A DNA stretch of 15,125 bases from Pseudolabrys sp. (GTDB lineage: Bacteria; Pseudomonadota; Alphaproteobacteria; Rhizobiales; Xanthobacteraceae). The DNA is taken from assembly GCA_026125925.1 (NCBI GenBank), contig JAHCKF010000038.1, forward strand, positions 1 through 15,125, in the 5' to 3' direction. The position numbers were made by a program, and so were the translations under genes. Position 1 is the first letter of the stretch. The number at the start of each line of letters is the position of its first letter. Of this stretch, positions 1-7,312 are shown piece after piece. A model generated the notes under the pieces. It saw only the letters and a list, made by a program, of their open reading frames with translations, made no database searches and had not been told where the DNA came from.

Positions 1-572
1 AGTTCCTTGTGGCTGTCGGCGCGGGCGCGGCCGTGGCCCGGCAGATGCTTGAGCACCGGCAGCACGCCGGCCGCCAGCAGCCCGTCCGCGACGGCGCCGG
101 CGATGGCGGCGACCTTGGCCGGTTCCGTGCCGTAGGCGCGGTCGCCGATGATCGGATCGGCCTCGGAAACCGGAACATCGGCCAGCGGCAGGCAATCGAC
201 GTCGATGCCGACCGCGGTCAGGTCCGAGGCGATCAGATGCGCCCCGAGCCGCGCCGCGGCGAGCCCGGAAGCCGGATCGCGATCGTAAAGCGCGCTGTAC
301 ACCGCGCCCGGTGGATAGACCGGCCAGTGCGGCGGACCCAGGCGCTGGACCCGGCCGCCTTCCTGGTCGATCAGCACCGGCGCTTCCCAGCCGACCGTGT
401 CGCGAAACTCGCGCACGAGATCAATAACTTGTCTTGGATTGCTAACGTTCCTCTTGAAGAGGATGAGGCCCCACGGCGCCGCTTCGCGCAGAAATACGCG
501 TTCCAGCGGCGAAATCGTCTGCCCGGCCAGGCCGGTGATGAAGGCGCGCGTTGCCGAAGGGCTGATAGCCAT
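1..572 (-). CDS. nagZ: Beta-N-acetylhexosaminidase NagZ (C-terminus outside window)
   Basis: This is a cytoplasmic glycoside hydrolase family 3 enzyme. It removes GlcNAc from GlcNAc-anhydroMurNAc muropeptides during peptidoglycan recycling. The visible 190 codons include LILFKRN (residues 36-42), the substrate loop IDQEGGRVQR (68-77), KHLPGHG (175-181) and the DSH triplet (186-188). DSH carries the catalytic Asp-His dyad typical of NagZ. The ATG at 570-572 puts the family sequence AFITGLAG at residue 10, as expected, although no good Shine-Dalgarno precedes it. It lies 82 bp downstream of the SPOR gene on the same strand and is probably co-transcribed with it and argS. Roughly the last 150 residues are missing off the left edge. 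Family assignment is firm. In some bacteria its product feeds AmpR-dependent beta-lactamase induction, but no ampR is seen here. Confidence 0.95.
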   Translation of the reverse strand, partial: MAISPSATRAFITGLAGQTISPLERVFLREAAPWGLILFKRNVSNPRQVIDLVREFRDTVGWEAPVLIDQEGGRVQRLGPPHWPVYPPGAVYSALYDRDPASGLAAARLGAHLIASDLTAVGIDVDCLPLADVPVSEADPIIGDRAYGTEPAKVAAIAGAVADGLLAAGVLPVLKHLPGHGRARADSHKE

Positions 573-654
573 GCGCGCGGCTTAACCCGCGGCATAGGCG
601 CGGGCAAGCAAGCCCGGCTGCAAGGCTGTTGATGGCCGCGCGGTCCCGATCAGC

Positions 655-2139
655 CTAATTGCGCTGGATCAGGCACTGTCCGCCTGCCGCCTTGAGGCCC
701 GAGCAGAACTGGCTCGCCTCGCCGGACGAGGCGAACGGCCCGACCATGGCGCGGAAGTAGATGCCCTTGTCGCCAAGGTCGACGCGCTTGATCAGAGGCG
801 CGCGATTGCCGAGCTGGCTCGGAAACTTGCCTTGCAGCGAGCGGAACGCCGCCTGGGCATCGGCCTCGCTGCGCTGGGCGGAGACCTGCACGGCGTAGCC
901 GCCGCTCGAGGCCGCGGGTGGCGGCGCGGCGGCGACCGGCGCGGTCGAGGCGACGCGTTCGGGACGGGACGGGGCCTGCACGGCGTTCGGGCTGAGCGAC
1001 AGCGGCGCATTGCTGGCGCGCGGGGCCGGAGCCGCCGGTGCGGGCGCAGGCGCAGCCTGATGCTGCGCCGCCAACGGACGGGGCGCCTGCTGCGCCGGTT
1101 CGGACGTCGTCGCCACCGGTCGCGGCGTGACCGAAATCGGCCGCGGCGTCGGCTCGGCGGTGCTAACGGCAGCCGGGGTCGGCGCCACCTCGGCGGCCGG
1201 CGCGGCATCATTGGCGCTGTCGGGACGAATGGCGATGGTCCTGATCTTCTTGGGGTCGCCGACCACGCCGCTGCCCAAAGCCGGAGTATTGGCTGGAGCG
1301 CCGGCCGCCTGGTTGGCATTGCCGGACGCCGGCGCATTCGCGGTCGTCGTCACCGGGACCGGTTGCTCCTCGCGCGACAACAGTTTCTCGATCTGGCCAT
1401 TGCCGCCGCTGCCGACGCGGTCGGTGATGGTCTTGCCGGCATCCTGGTTCGGCGTCGACGGCACGATCTTGCTTGGCGCATTGTCGGCCTTGATCACCGG
1501 CGGATTGGTCGGCGCCGATGACGGTCCGAAGACCGCGCGATAGCCCAGCGCGCCGGCGGTGCCGAGCACGGCCAGCGCGAAGATCCCGGCGATGGCCGCA
1601 ACGCTGATGCGGCGGCGGTTCGGCTGAACGTCGTCGTAGTAGTGGTCCGCGTCGGCCGGGCCGAACTGCTGATGCACGTCGTAATGGGCGTCCTGCGACG
1701 GCGGAAAGGCTTCCTCGTAGCCCGGCACGGCGCCGTTCGGCTGATACTCGCTCGGGTCATGACCCTGCGTCCGATAGCCCGGCGCGTGGGCGTCGACCGG
1801 ATAGTGCTCGGCGGCGTCGGTCGACAACGGCGCGCTGCCGAAAGCCTGGCGGCCATAGCTCGGCGCGCCATAGGGCTGATCCTGATAGGCGCTCTGGTTC
1901 GGCAGCGTCGGCTGCTGGTCCGCATAGGCGGCGGTGTCGGCCGGCGGCCAGCCGGCCGTCTGATCTGCGGCCGCTGCAGCGTTACGATTGCCGTTGTTGC
2001 GACCGTATTCGCCGAATGGATCGCTCTGCCCGATCAGCCGCGCCAGTTCGGCGAGCGGGTCGTTGCCCGAGCCGCCGCCCTGCCCGCGCGAAGATCCCTC
2101 GCTTGCGCGATAGGCCTGCTGATTGTGGTCGTCCGCCAT
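655..2139 (-). CDS. SPOR-domain membrane protein
   Basis: This 494-residue bitopic inner-membrane protein probably binds septal, denuded peptidoglycan. Residues 1-175 are a cytoplasmic Gln/Tyr/Pro/Ala-rich, low-complexity region. A single transmembrane helix follows at about 177-199, starting RRRISVAAIAG. Next is a periplasmic Pro/Ala/Thr linker (200-412) rich in AP and PAP repeats. A C-terminal SPOR domain occupies about 413-494, beginning GGYAVQVSAQ and containing YFRAMVGPF. The SPOR domain is known to bind glycan strands lacking stem peptides, which suits the adjacent nagZ in muropeptide metabolism. The ATG at 2139 has GGGGA a few bases upstream. It sits 96 bp after the argS stop on the same strand. 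The name is secure at domain level, but its partner in division is inferred. Two cysteines near the end (479, 489) could form a disulfide. Confidence 0.9.
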   Translation of the reverse strand: MADDHNQQAYRASEGSSRGQGGGSGNDPLAELARLIGQSDPFGEYGRNNGNRNAAAAADQTAGWPPADTAAYADQQPTLPNQSAYQDQPYGAPSYGRQAFGSAPLSTDAAEHYPVDAHAPGYRTQGHDPSEYQPNGAVPGYEEAFPPSQDAHYDVHQQFGPADADHYYDDVQPNRRRISVAAIAGIFALAVLGTAGALGYRAVFGPSSAPTNPPVIKADNAPSKIVPSTPNQDAGKTITDRVGSGGNGQIEKLLSREEQPVPVTTTANAPASGNANQAAGAPANTPALGSGVVGDPKKIRTIAIRPDSANDAAPAAEVAPTPAAVSTAEPTPRPISVTPRPVATTSEPAQQAPRPLAAQHQAAPAPAPAAPAPRASNAPLSLSPNAVQAPSRPERVASTAPVAAAPPPAASSGGYAVQVSAQRSEADAQAAFRSLQGKFPSQLGNRAPLIKRVDLGDKGIYFRAMVGPFASSGEASQFCSGLKAAGGQCLIQRN

Positions 2140-2235
2140 GGCGTCCCCGGTACTGAATTACACATCGCGCGTCGCCCCTGCACGACCGCCCGGTCCCTCG
2201 GGCGTCGCGCCATGCGCGTTCCGGTAGCTTTCAAA

Positions 2236-4548
2236 CTACCTCATTTCGTCGGGCGCTTCGACCCCGAGCAGATCGAGGCCGGAGGCCAGCACGGTCACGA
2301 TGCCCTGCACCAGGGCAAGCCGCGCCAGCGTTGTTTGTGGATCATTCTGGATAATGAAGCGTAAATGCGGCGATTCCTTGCCCCCGCGGGTCCATTGGGC
2401 GTGGAATTCGCTCGCGAGTTCATAGAGATAGAAGGCCACCCGGTGCGGCTCATGGGCCTGGGCGGCAGCCTCGATCATGCGCGGATAGAGCGCCAGCTTG
2501 CGGATGATCGAGAGTTCCCCGGCGTCGGTCAGGCGCGTCAGGTCGGCGGTTTTCAGCGCCGCCGCGCCGGTGTCGAGCTCCGGCATGTCGGCGGCGACGG
2601 TGCGGAAGATCGAGCGGCCGCGGGCGTGGCCGTACTGCACGTAGAACACCGGGTTCTCGCGGCTCTGCTCGATGACCTTGGCGAGGTCGAAGTCGAGCAC
2701 GGCGTCGTTCTTGCGATACAGCATGTCGAAGCGCACGGCGTCCTTGCCGACCTCATCGACCACTTCGCGCAAGGTGATGTAATCGCCCGCGCGCTTCGAC
2801 ATCTTCACCGGCTCGCCATTGCGCAACAGGCGCACGAGCTGCACCAGTTTGACGTCGAGCACCGCCTTGCCGCCGCTCACCGCCTTGACCGCGGCCTGCA
2901 TGCGCTTGACGTAGCCGCCGTGGTCCGCGCCCCAGACGTCGATCATGTCGGCAAAACCGCGATCGACCTTCGACTTGTGATAGGCGATGTCGGTGGCGAA
3001 ATAGGTGTAGCTGCCGTCCGACTTGAGCAACGGACGATCGACGTCGTCGCCGAAATCGGTCGAGCGGAAAAGCGTCTGCTCGCGATCTTCCCAGTCCTCG
3101 AGATTGCCGCTCTTGGGCGGCGGCAGGCGCCCCTCATACACGGTGCCCTGCTCGCGCAGCGACGCGATGGTTTCGGCCACGACATCGACCGCCGGCTTGG
3201 GCGGCATGTTCGAAAACGGATCGTGCTCCTCGCCTTCGATCAGCGAGCGCTCGGAGAAGAACACGTCGGGCACGATGCGCAGGCGCGCCAGATCGTTGCG
3301 GATCTCGGCCATCATCATGTCGGTGGCTCTGCGTCGCACGATCGGCAGCCACTCGGCTTCCGGCATTTCTTTCAGCTTGTCGCCGTAATCGGCGGCGAGT
3401 TCGGCGCCGCATTCCTTCAGATAATCCCCTGGATACAGGCCTTCCGGGATATCGCCGATGTCTTCGCCGAGCGCCTCGCGATAGCGCAAGAAGGCCGAGC
3501 GCGCGAGCACCTCGACCTGGGCGCCGGCGTCGTTGATGTAATATTCGCGCGTCACGTCGTAGCCCGCCGCGGCGAGCAGGCTCGCCAGCGCATCGCCGAA
3601 CACCGCGCCGCGGCCGTGGCCGACATGCAGCGGACCGGTCGGATTGGCGGAGACATATTCGACATTGACCTTGTGGCCGGCGCCGGCGGCCGTCTTGCCA
3701 TAGGCCTTGCCCTGCGCCAGCACGGCGCGCAGCGCCTCCGGCCAGACATCGGGCTTGAGCGTCAGATTGATGAAGCCCGGTCCGGCAATATCGACCTTCT
3801 CGATCTGATCATCGGCGCGCAGCTTTTCGGCGATGGCGGTGGCGAGGTCGCGCGGATTCCTGCCGGCTTCCTTGGCGAGGACCATGGCGGCATTGGTCGC
3901 CATGTCGCCATGCGAGGCATCGCGCGGCGGCTCGACAACGATGCGCGACAGGTCGGCCCCCTCGCCGAGCACCGCGCCCGCCGCGTCACGGACTTTGGTC
4001 AACATGTCGGCGAATAGATGCGACGGCGGCGCCGAAGGCGTCACGGCTTCGATGACCGCGGTCGCCGCGGCGCGCACGGTTTCCACGACGCTGCTCAACA
4101 GCGATGGCGGCACGGGAGCAGGAGCAGGGACCGGTGCCGGCGTCGTCGCGGGCTTGGCAGCGGGCTTCATCGCGGGCTTGGCAACTGGCTTGGTGACCGA
4201 CTTGTTGACCGGCTTGGCAGCGCGTCTGACAGCGGGAGTGGCCGCCGATTTTTCAGCGGCGGCAACCGGCGCTTTGGCGCGCGTGGCGGTCTTCGCGGCG
4301 TTGGCGCGCGACGGCGCCGCCTTCTTGCGCGACCTCTTGACCGCTTTGCTCTTGCCGGCCTTCGCCGTCGACCGACGCGCCGCGCCGGCCTTCTTCTTTT
4401 TCACGGCGGCCCGCGCGACTTTAACCTTCTTGGCCTTCTTGCGTGTCTTGACCTGCGTCCCTTTGGCGCGCGGCTGACGACGCTTGCGCACGGCTTTCTT
4501 CGCCTTGGTTGTGCGTTTTTTTGATTGTTTCTTTGCTTTTGCCATCAT
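2236..4548 (-). CDS. argS: Arginyl-tRNA synthetase with N-terminal histone H1-like extension
   Basis: This cytoplasmic class I aminoacyl-tRNA synthetase charges tRNA-Arg with arginine. The core starts near residue 176 (SHLFADML) and holds the HIGH-type motif HVGH (308-311), the KMSKS-type motif KMSKR (582-586) and the C-terminal DALR-type anticodon-binding region from about 630. Its roughly 594 residues match the usual full length of the enzyme. Ahead of it lie about 176 extra residues. Residues 1-95 are dense in Lys/Arg/Ala, like histone H1-like bacterial proteins. Residues 110-150 are a KP and AP linker, followed by a short amphipathic stretch. I chose the ATG at 4548; a TTG at 4549-4551 and an ATG at 4545 are alternatives, and none has a clear Shine-Dalgarno. 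An internal TTG or GTG near codons 150-159 could give a conventional-length enzyme. The synthetase is certain; expression of the extension is inferred from an uninterrupted reading frame. Confidence 0.95.
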   Translation of the reverse strand: MMAKAKKQSKKRTTKAKKAVRKRRQPRAKGTQVKTRKKAKKVKVARAAVKKKKAGAARRSTAKAGKSKAVKRSRKKAAPSRANAAKTATRAKAPVAAAEKSAATPAVRRAAKPVNKSVTKPVAKPAMKPAAKPATTPAPVPAPAPVPPSLLSSVVETVRAAATAVIEAVTPSAPPSHLFADMLTKVRDAAGAVLGEGADLSRIVVEPPRDASHGDMATNAAMVLAKEAGRNPRDLATAIAEKLRADDQIEKVDIAGPGFINLTLKPDVWPEALRAVLAQGKAYGKTAAGAGHKVNVEYVSANPTGPLHVGHGRGAVFGDALASLLAAAGYDVTREYYINDAGAQVEVLARSAFLRYREALGEDIGDIPEGLYPGDYLKECGAELAADYGDKLKEMPEAEWLPIVRRRATDMMMAEIRNDLARLRIVPDVFFSERSLIEGEEHDPFSNMPPKPAVDVVAETIASLREQGTVYEGRLPPPKSGNLEDWEDREQTLFRSTDFGDDVDRPLLKSDGSYTYFATDIAYHKSKVDRGFADMIDVWGADHGGYVKRMQAAVKAVSGGKAVLDVKLVQLVRLLRNGEPVKMSKRAGDYITLREVVDEVGKDAVRFDMLYRKNDAVLDFDLAKVIEQSRENPVFYVQYGHARGRSIFRTVAADMPELDTGAAALKTADLTRLTDAGELSIIRKLALYPRMIEAAAQAHEPHRVAFYLYELASEFHAQWTRGGKESPHLRFIIQNDPQTTLARLALVQGIVTVLASGLDLLGVEAPDEMR

Positions 4549-4672
4549 CAATGCCGCGGGTCAGGGTTTTCGGAAGGCGAGTCAAGGCCGAGCGTGGTAT
4601 ATGCCGCGTGATCGCCACGATTGAAAGGCTTTATCGCCGCCCCGCCTCTGCTACCAGCATTGGAATGCCCTC

Positions 4673-5566
4673 ATGCCCCGTTATTCGGACGCCCTCACCC
4701 GCCGCCATGCGCTCGCCGGGCTCGGCGCGCTGACGCTGCTCGCGAGCGCGAAACCCGCCTGGGCCATCGACCCGCCGGCCAAGCGGGTGGCCGATCTGGA
4801 GGCGCGGCTCGGCGGCCGCCTCGGCGTCTATGTCAGCGACGCGACCGGCCGCGTGCTGATCGCGCATCGCGAGGGCGAGCGCTTTCCGATGTGCAGCACC
4901 TTCAAATTCCTGCTCGGCGCCGCCGCTCTCAAGCGCGCCGAACAGGGCACGATCAAGCTCGACCAGGTGCTGCCCTTCACCAAGGCCGACCTCCTGAGCT
5001 ACGCGCCGGTCACGACGGCCAATGTCGGCAAAGGCGGCATGAGCTTGCACGACCTGTGCGCCGCCGCGGTGACCGTGAGCGACAACACGGCAGCCAACGT
5101 GATCATGCAGGCAATCGGCGGACCGGCGGCGGTGACCGCCTTCGCCCGCTCGATCGGCGACAACGACACCCAGCTCGACCGCATGGAGCCGGACCTGAAT
5201 TCCGCCATTCCCGGCGACCCGCGCGACACCACGACGCCGCGCGCAATCGGCGAGGATGTGCGCCGTATCCTCGCCGGCGACGCGCTGTCGCCGGCGTCGC
5301 TGCAGATGCTCGAGGGCTGGATGACGTCGTCCAAGACCGGGCTGAAGCGGCTGCGCGCCGGGCTGCCGAGCAACTGGACCGTCGCCGACAAGACCGGCTC
5401 GGGCGCCAACAACACCGGCAACGTGGTGGCGCTGCTGCGTCCGCCGGGCAAGCCGCCGATGTTCGCCGCTGTCTACATCACCGGCGCCAGCGACGGCGAC
5501 GACGCCATCAATGCCGGGCACGTCGAAGTCGGCCGTATCGTCAGCGATATCGTTCGCTATTCGTGA
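4673..5566 (+). CDS. bla: Class A beta-lactamase, probably Tat-exported
   Basis: This 297-residue periplasmic serine beta-lactamase has every class A hallmark in order. They are STFK (S75, K78; Ambler 70-73), SDN (136-138; Ambler 130-132), the omega-loop E172 followed by LN at N176 (Ambler 166-170), and KTG (240-242; Ambler 234-236). The N-terminus TRRHALAGLG with a hydrophobic stretch ending AWA suggests a twin-arginine signal peptide. Cys precedes the catalytic Ser (Ambler 69), as in CTX-M and class A carbapenemases. The Cys at Ambler 238 that completes the carbapenemase disulfide is absent (SGAN after KTG). C129 aligns with TEM C123, but its partner C77 is missing. It is divergent from argS (about 124 bp apart) and convergent with the kinase gene. 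No ampR or other obvious regulator adjoins it. Substrate range cannot be read from sequence alone. Confidence 0.93.
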   Translation: MPRYSDALTRRHALAGLGALTLLASAKPAWAIDPPAKRVADLEARLGGRLGVYVSDATGRVLIAHREGERFPMCSTFKFLLGAAALKRAEQGTIKLDQVLPFTKADLLSYAPVTTANVGKGGMSLHDLCAAAVTVSDNTAANVIMQAIGGPAAVTAFARSIGDNDTQLDRMEPDLNSAIPGDPRDTTTPRAIGEDVRRILAGDALSPASLQMLEGWMTSSKTGLKRLRAGLPSNWTVADKTGSGANNTGNVVALLRPPGKPPMFAAVYITGASDGDDAINAGHVEVGRIVSDIVRYS

Positions 5567-5570
5567 GGCA

Positions 5571-5590
5571 CGGCGCTCAGGGCAGCGCCG
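5571..5590. terminator. Hairpin between convergent bla and kinase genes
   Basis: A perfect 7-bp inverted repeat, CGGCGCT and AGCGCCG, with a 6-base loop spans the gap between the two convergent stop codons (bla 5564-5566, kinase 5577-5579). Its position suits a two-way transcription end. There is no T-tract on either side, so it is not a textbook intrinsic terminator, and part of the repeat lies in the last kinase codons. Confidence 0.35.
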
Positions 5591-7070
5591 GCCACGGCAA
5601 TTCGATCGTGCAGGCAAAGCCCTCGGGCCGGTAGTTCAGCTCGACTTTGCCGCCGAGATCTTCCTCGAGGCTGCGCTCCAATAGCACCGAGCCGAAGCCG
5701 CGGCGGCTCGGAGCTTCGACCGCCGGTCCGCCGCTTTCATTCCAGTCGATATGCAGCTTGGGTTTATCGCCGCCGGCCCGCGACCAAGCGAGTTTGACGC
5801 GGCCCCTGTCGCTCGACAGCGCGCCGTATTTCACGGCGTTGGTCGTCAGCTCGTGCAGCGCCATGCTCAGCGCCAGCGCCTCGCGCGGCGGCAACAGAAC
5901 GCGCGGACCCGACATCTCGACGCGGCCCTTGTAGGCGCCGGCCTGCAGCGTGTCGGCGGCGATATCCGATAAGGCGGCGCTTTCCCAATTCGACGCCGTC
6001 AGAAGGTTATGGGTCGCCGCCAGCGCCAATAGCCTGCTCTCGAAGGCCTGGCGCGGTTCGCGCGGCACGTGGCGGAAAGTCTGATGCGCCATGGCCTGCA
6101 CCACGGCGAGCGTGTTCTTGACGCGGTGGTTGAGCTCGGCAAGCAGCAGCTCGCGTTGGGCATCGGCGCGCTCGCGCTCGCTGATATCGATGTTGACGCC
6201 GATCATGCCGAGCAGATCGCCGGACGCCGACAGCCGCGGTTCGGCGTGCGTCTGCAGCACGTGATAGGCGCCGTCGAGGGCGCTCCTGTAACGGCCGACG
6301 ATGGTGCACGGACGCTTCTCGGCCATCGCCTTCATCATCGCGCCGCCGACCTCGGCCATGTCGTCGGGATGCGTGGTCTGCCCCCAACTGAAGCTGGCGA
6401 TGTCTTCTTCGGCAACGCCCCAGAACTCGCGCAGCATGCGGTTGAGGTGCAGGCAATGCCCTTCGCTGTCGCTCATCCAGATCATCACCGGCGCGTTTTC
6501 CGACATCAGACGGAAGCGTTGTTCGGATTCGCGGAGGTCCTGCTCGGCGGCGCGGCGGCGCGCGTCGGCCCGCGCGCGCTCGAGACTGAAGCCGACCTGG
6601 CGGGCAATGGTGACGGCGAGCTCGATTTCCGATGCCGCAAAGCTGCGCGGCTCCGGATAGTAGGTCATGAACTTGCCGACGACTTCGCCGTCGGCGACCA
6701 GCGGAATGAAACCGAGCGCGCGGATGCCTTCGTTGCGGATGGTCTGCTTGATCCAGTCGGCCTCGTCGGTGTCGTCGATGTCGGAAACGAAGATCGGCTG
6801 CGGGTCGCGATCGCCCGGCTTCCACGGCGAATGACCGCGCAGCGTGGTGCGATAGTGATCGGACAGGCCGCGCCAGGCCACGAATTGCATGACGCCGGCT
6901 TCGTCGAACAGCAGGATGGAGGCGCGAGAACAGGACAAGGTGCCGAGGATGGCATCGAGCGCCGCGTCATGGACGTCGCGTTGCAAGCGGGCGCGATAGA
7001 GCCGGTCGGTGAGCCGATAGAGCGCGGCGAGCTCATTGACGGCATCGAGGCGCGGAGCAACTGCTGCCAT
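5577..7070 (-). CDS. GAF-PAS-HWE sensor histidine kinase
   Basis: This 497-residue soluble sensor kinase has no membrane segment. An N-terminal GAF domain occupies about residues 28-165 and a PAS domain about 182-302, ending in the PAC-like GVNIDISERERA. An HWE-type dimerisation and phosphoacceptor region starts at about 308 (ELNHRVKNT, H315). The HWE signature is present: H406 in ALHELTTNAVKYG and W443-x-E445. A glycine-rich ATP-lid segment, GFGSVLLERSL, follows. Such kinases phosphorylate PhyR-type or single-domain receivers, and many feed the alphaproteobacterial general stress response. No response regulator lies in the window. I chose the ATG at 7070, preceded by GGAAG at good spacing. 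An upstream in-frame TTG (7181) lies before the predicted transcription start of the EcfG promoter at 7180-7204, which argues against the longer form. The signal sensed is unknown. Confidence 0.9.
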   Translation of the reverse strand: MAAVAPRLDAVNELAALYRLTDRLYRARLQRDVHDAALDAILGTLSCSRASILLFDEAGVMQFVAWRGLSDHYRTTLRGHSPWKPGDRDPQPIFVSDIDDTDEADWIKQTIRNEGIRALGFIPLVADGEVVGKFMTYYPEPRSFAASEIELAVTIARQVGFSLERARADARRRAAEQDLRESEQRFRLMSENAPVMIWMSDSEGHCLHLNRMLREFWGVAEEDIASFSWGQTTHPDDMAEVGGAMMKAMAEKRPCTIVGRYRSALDGAYHVLQTHAEPRLSASGDLLGMIGVNIDISERERADAQRELLLAELNHRVKNTLAVVQAMAHQTFRHVPREPRQAFESRLLALAATHNLLTASNWESAALSDIAADTLQAGAYKGRVEMSGPRVLLPPREALALSMALHELTTNAVKYGALSSDRGRVKLAWSRAGGDKPKLHIDWNESGGPAVEAPSRRGFGSVLLERSLEEDLGGKVELNYRPEGFACTIELPWPALP

Positions 7071-7179
7071 GCCGTCACTTCCGGCTTGCCCCTCGATCTG
7101 CGCCACGACCCCGCCCTGCGCCGCCGCCGCCCCGCTCGCCGTCTTGCGGGCGCTGCGGAACCGCTCCTCATCCACCCGC

Positions 7180-7204
7180 AACGCTTTGCCCCAGCATAAG
7201 TTCC
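7180..7204 (-). promoter_or_regulatory. EcfG (general stress sigma) promoter of the kinase gene
   Basis: On the minus strand the sequence reads GGAAC, 16 bases, then CGTT. This is an exact match to the established EcfG consensus GGAAC-N16/17-CGTT. It points at the HWE kinase and predicts transcription starting near 7173, about 100 bases before the ATG at 7070. It also helps decide that start over the TTG at 7181. Activity is inferred. Confidence 0.6.
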
Positions 7205-7312
7205 ATTACACACGGAAAGTCGGGGAGTCTGGCGGGCGGCCGATAAACAAGTATTAACCGTAGTTTAGTAGGTTCCGCCGCGATAAGGCTTAAGAAGTCG
7301 GGGCGAAACGCA

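Noticed and set aside
2365..4017. Long plus-strand open frame (550 codons) opposite argS
   Set aside because: It mirrors the ArgRS frame in GC-rich DNA, has Arg/His/Gly-rich shadow composition and no domain. The minus strand has clear synthetase motifs.
4421..4618. Alternative-frame open reading frame over the argS start region
   Set aside because: No ribosome site and a mixed composition. It is only open because the A-rich region lacks stops. An indel in the A7 run could join it to the argS frame, but there is no evidence for that.
7239..7246. GCCGATAA, identical to the flagellar sigma-28 -10 element, upstream of the MCP-like gene
   Set aside because: The only -35-like match (GAAAGTCG at 7215-7222) is 16 rather than about 11 bases away, and sigma-28 is not the usual chemotaxis regulator in this group.
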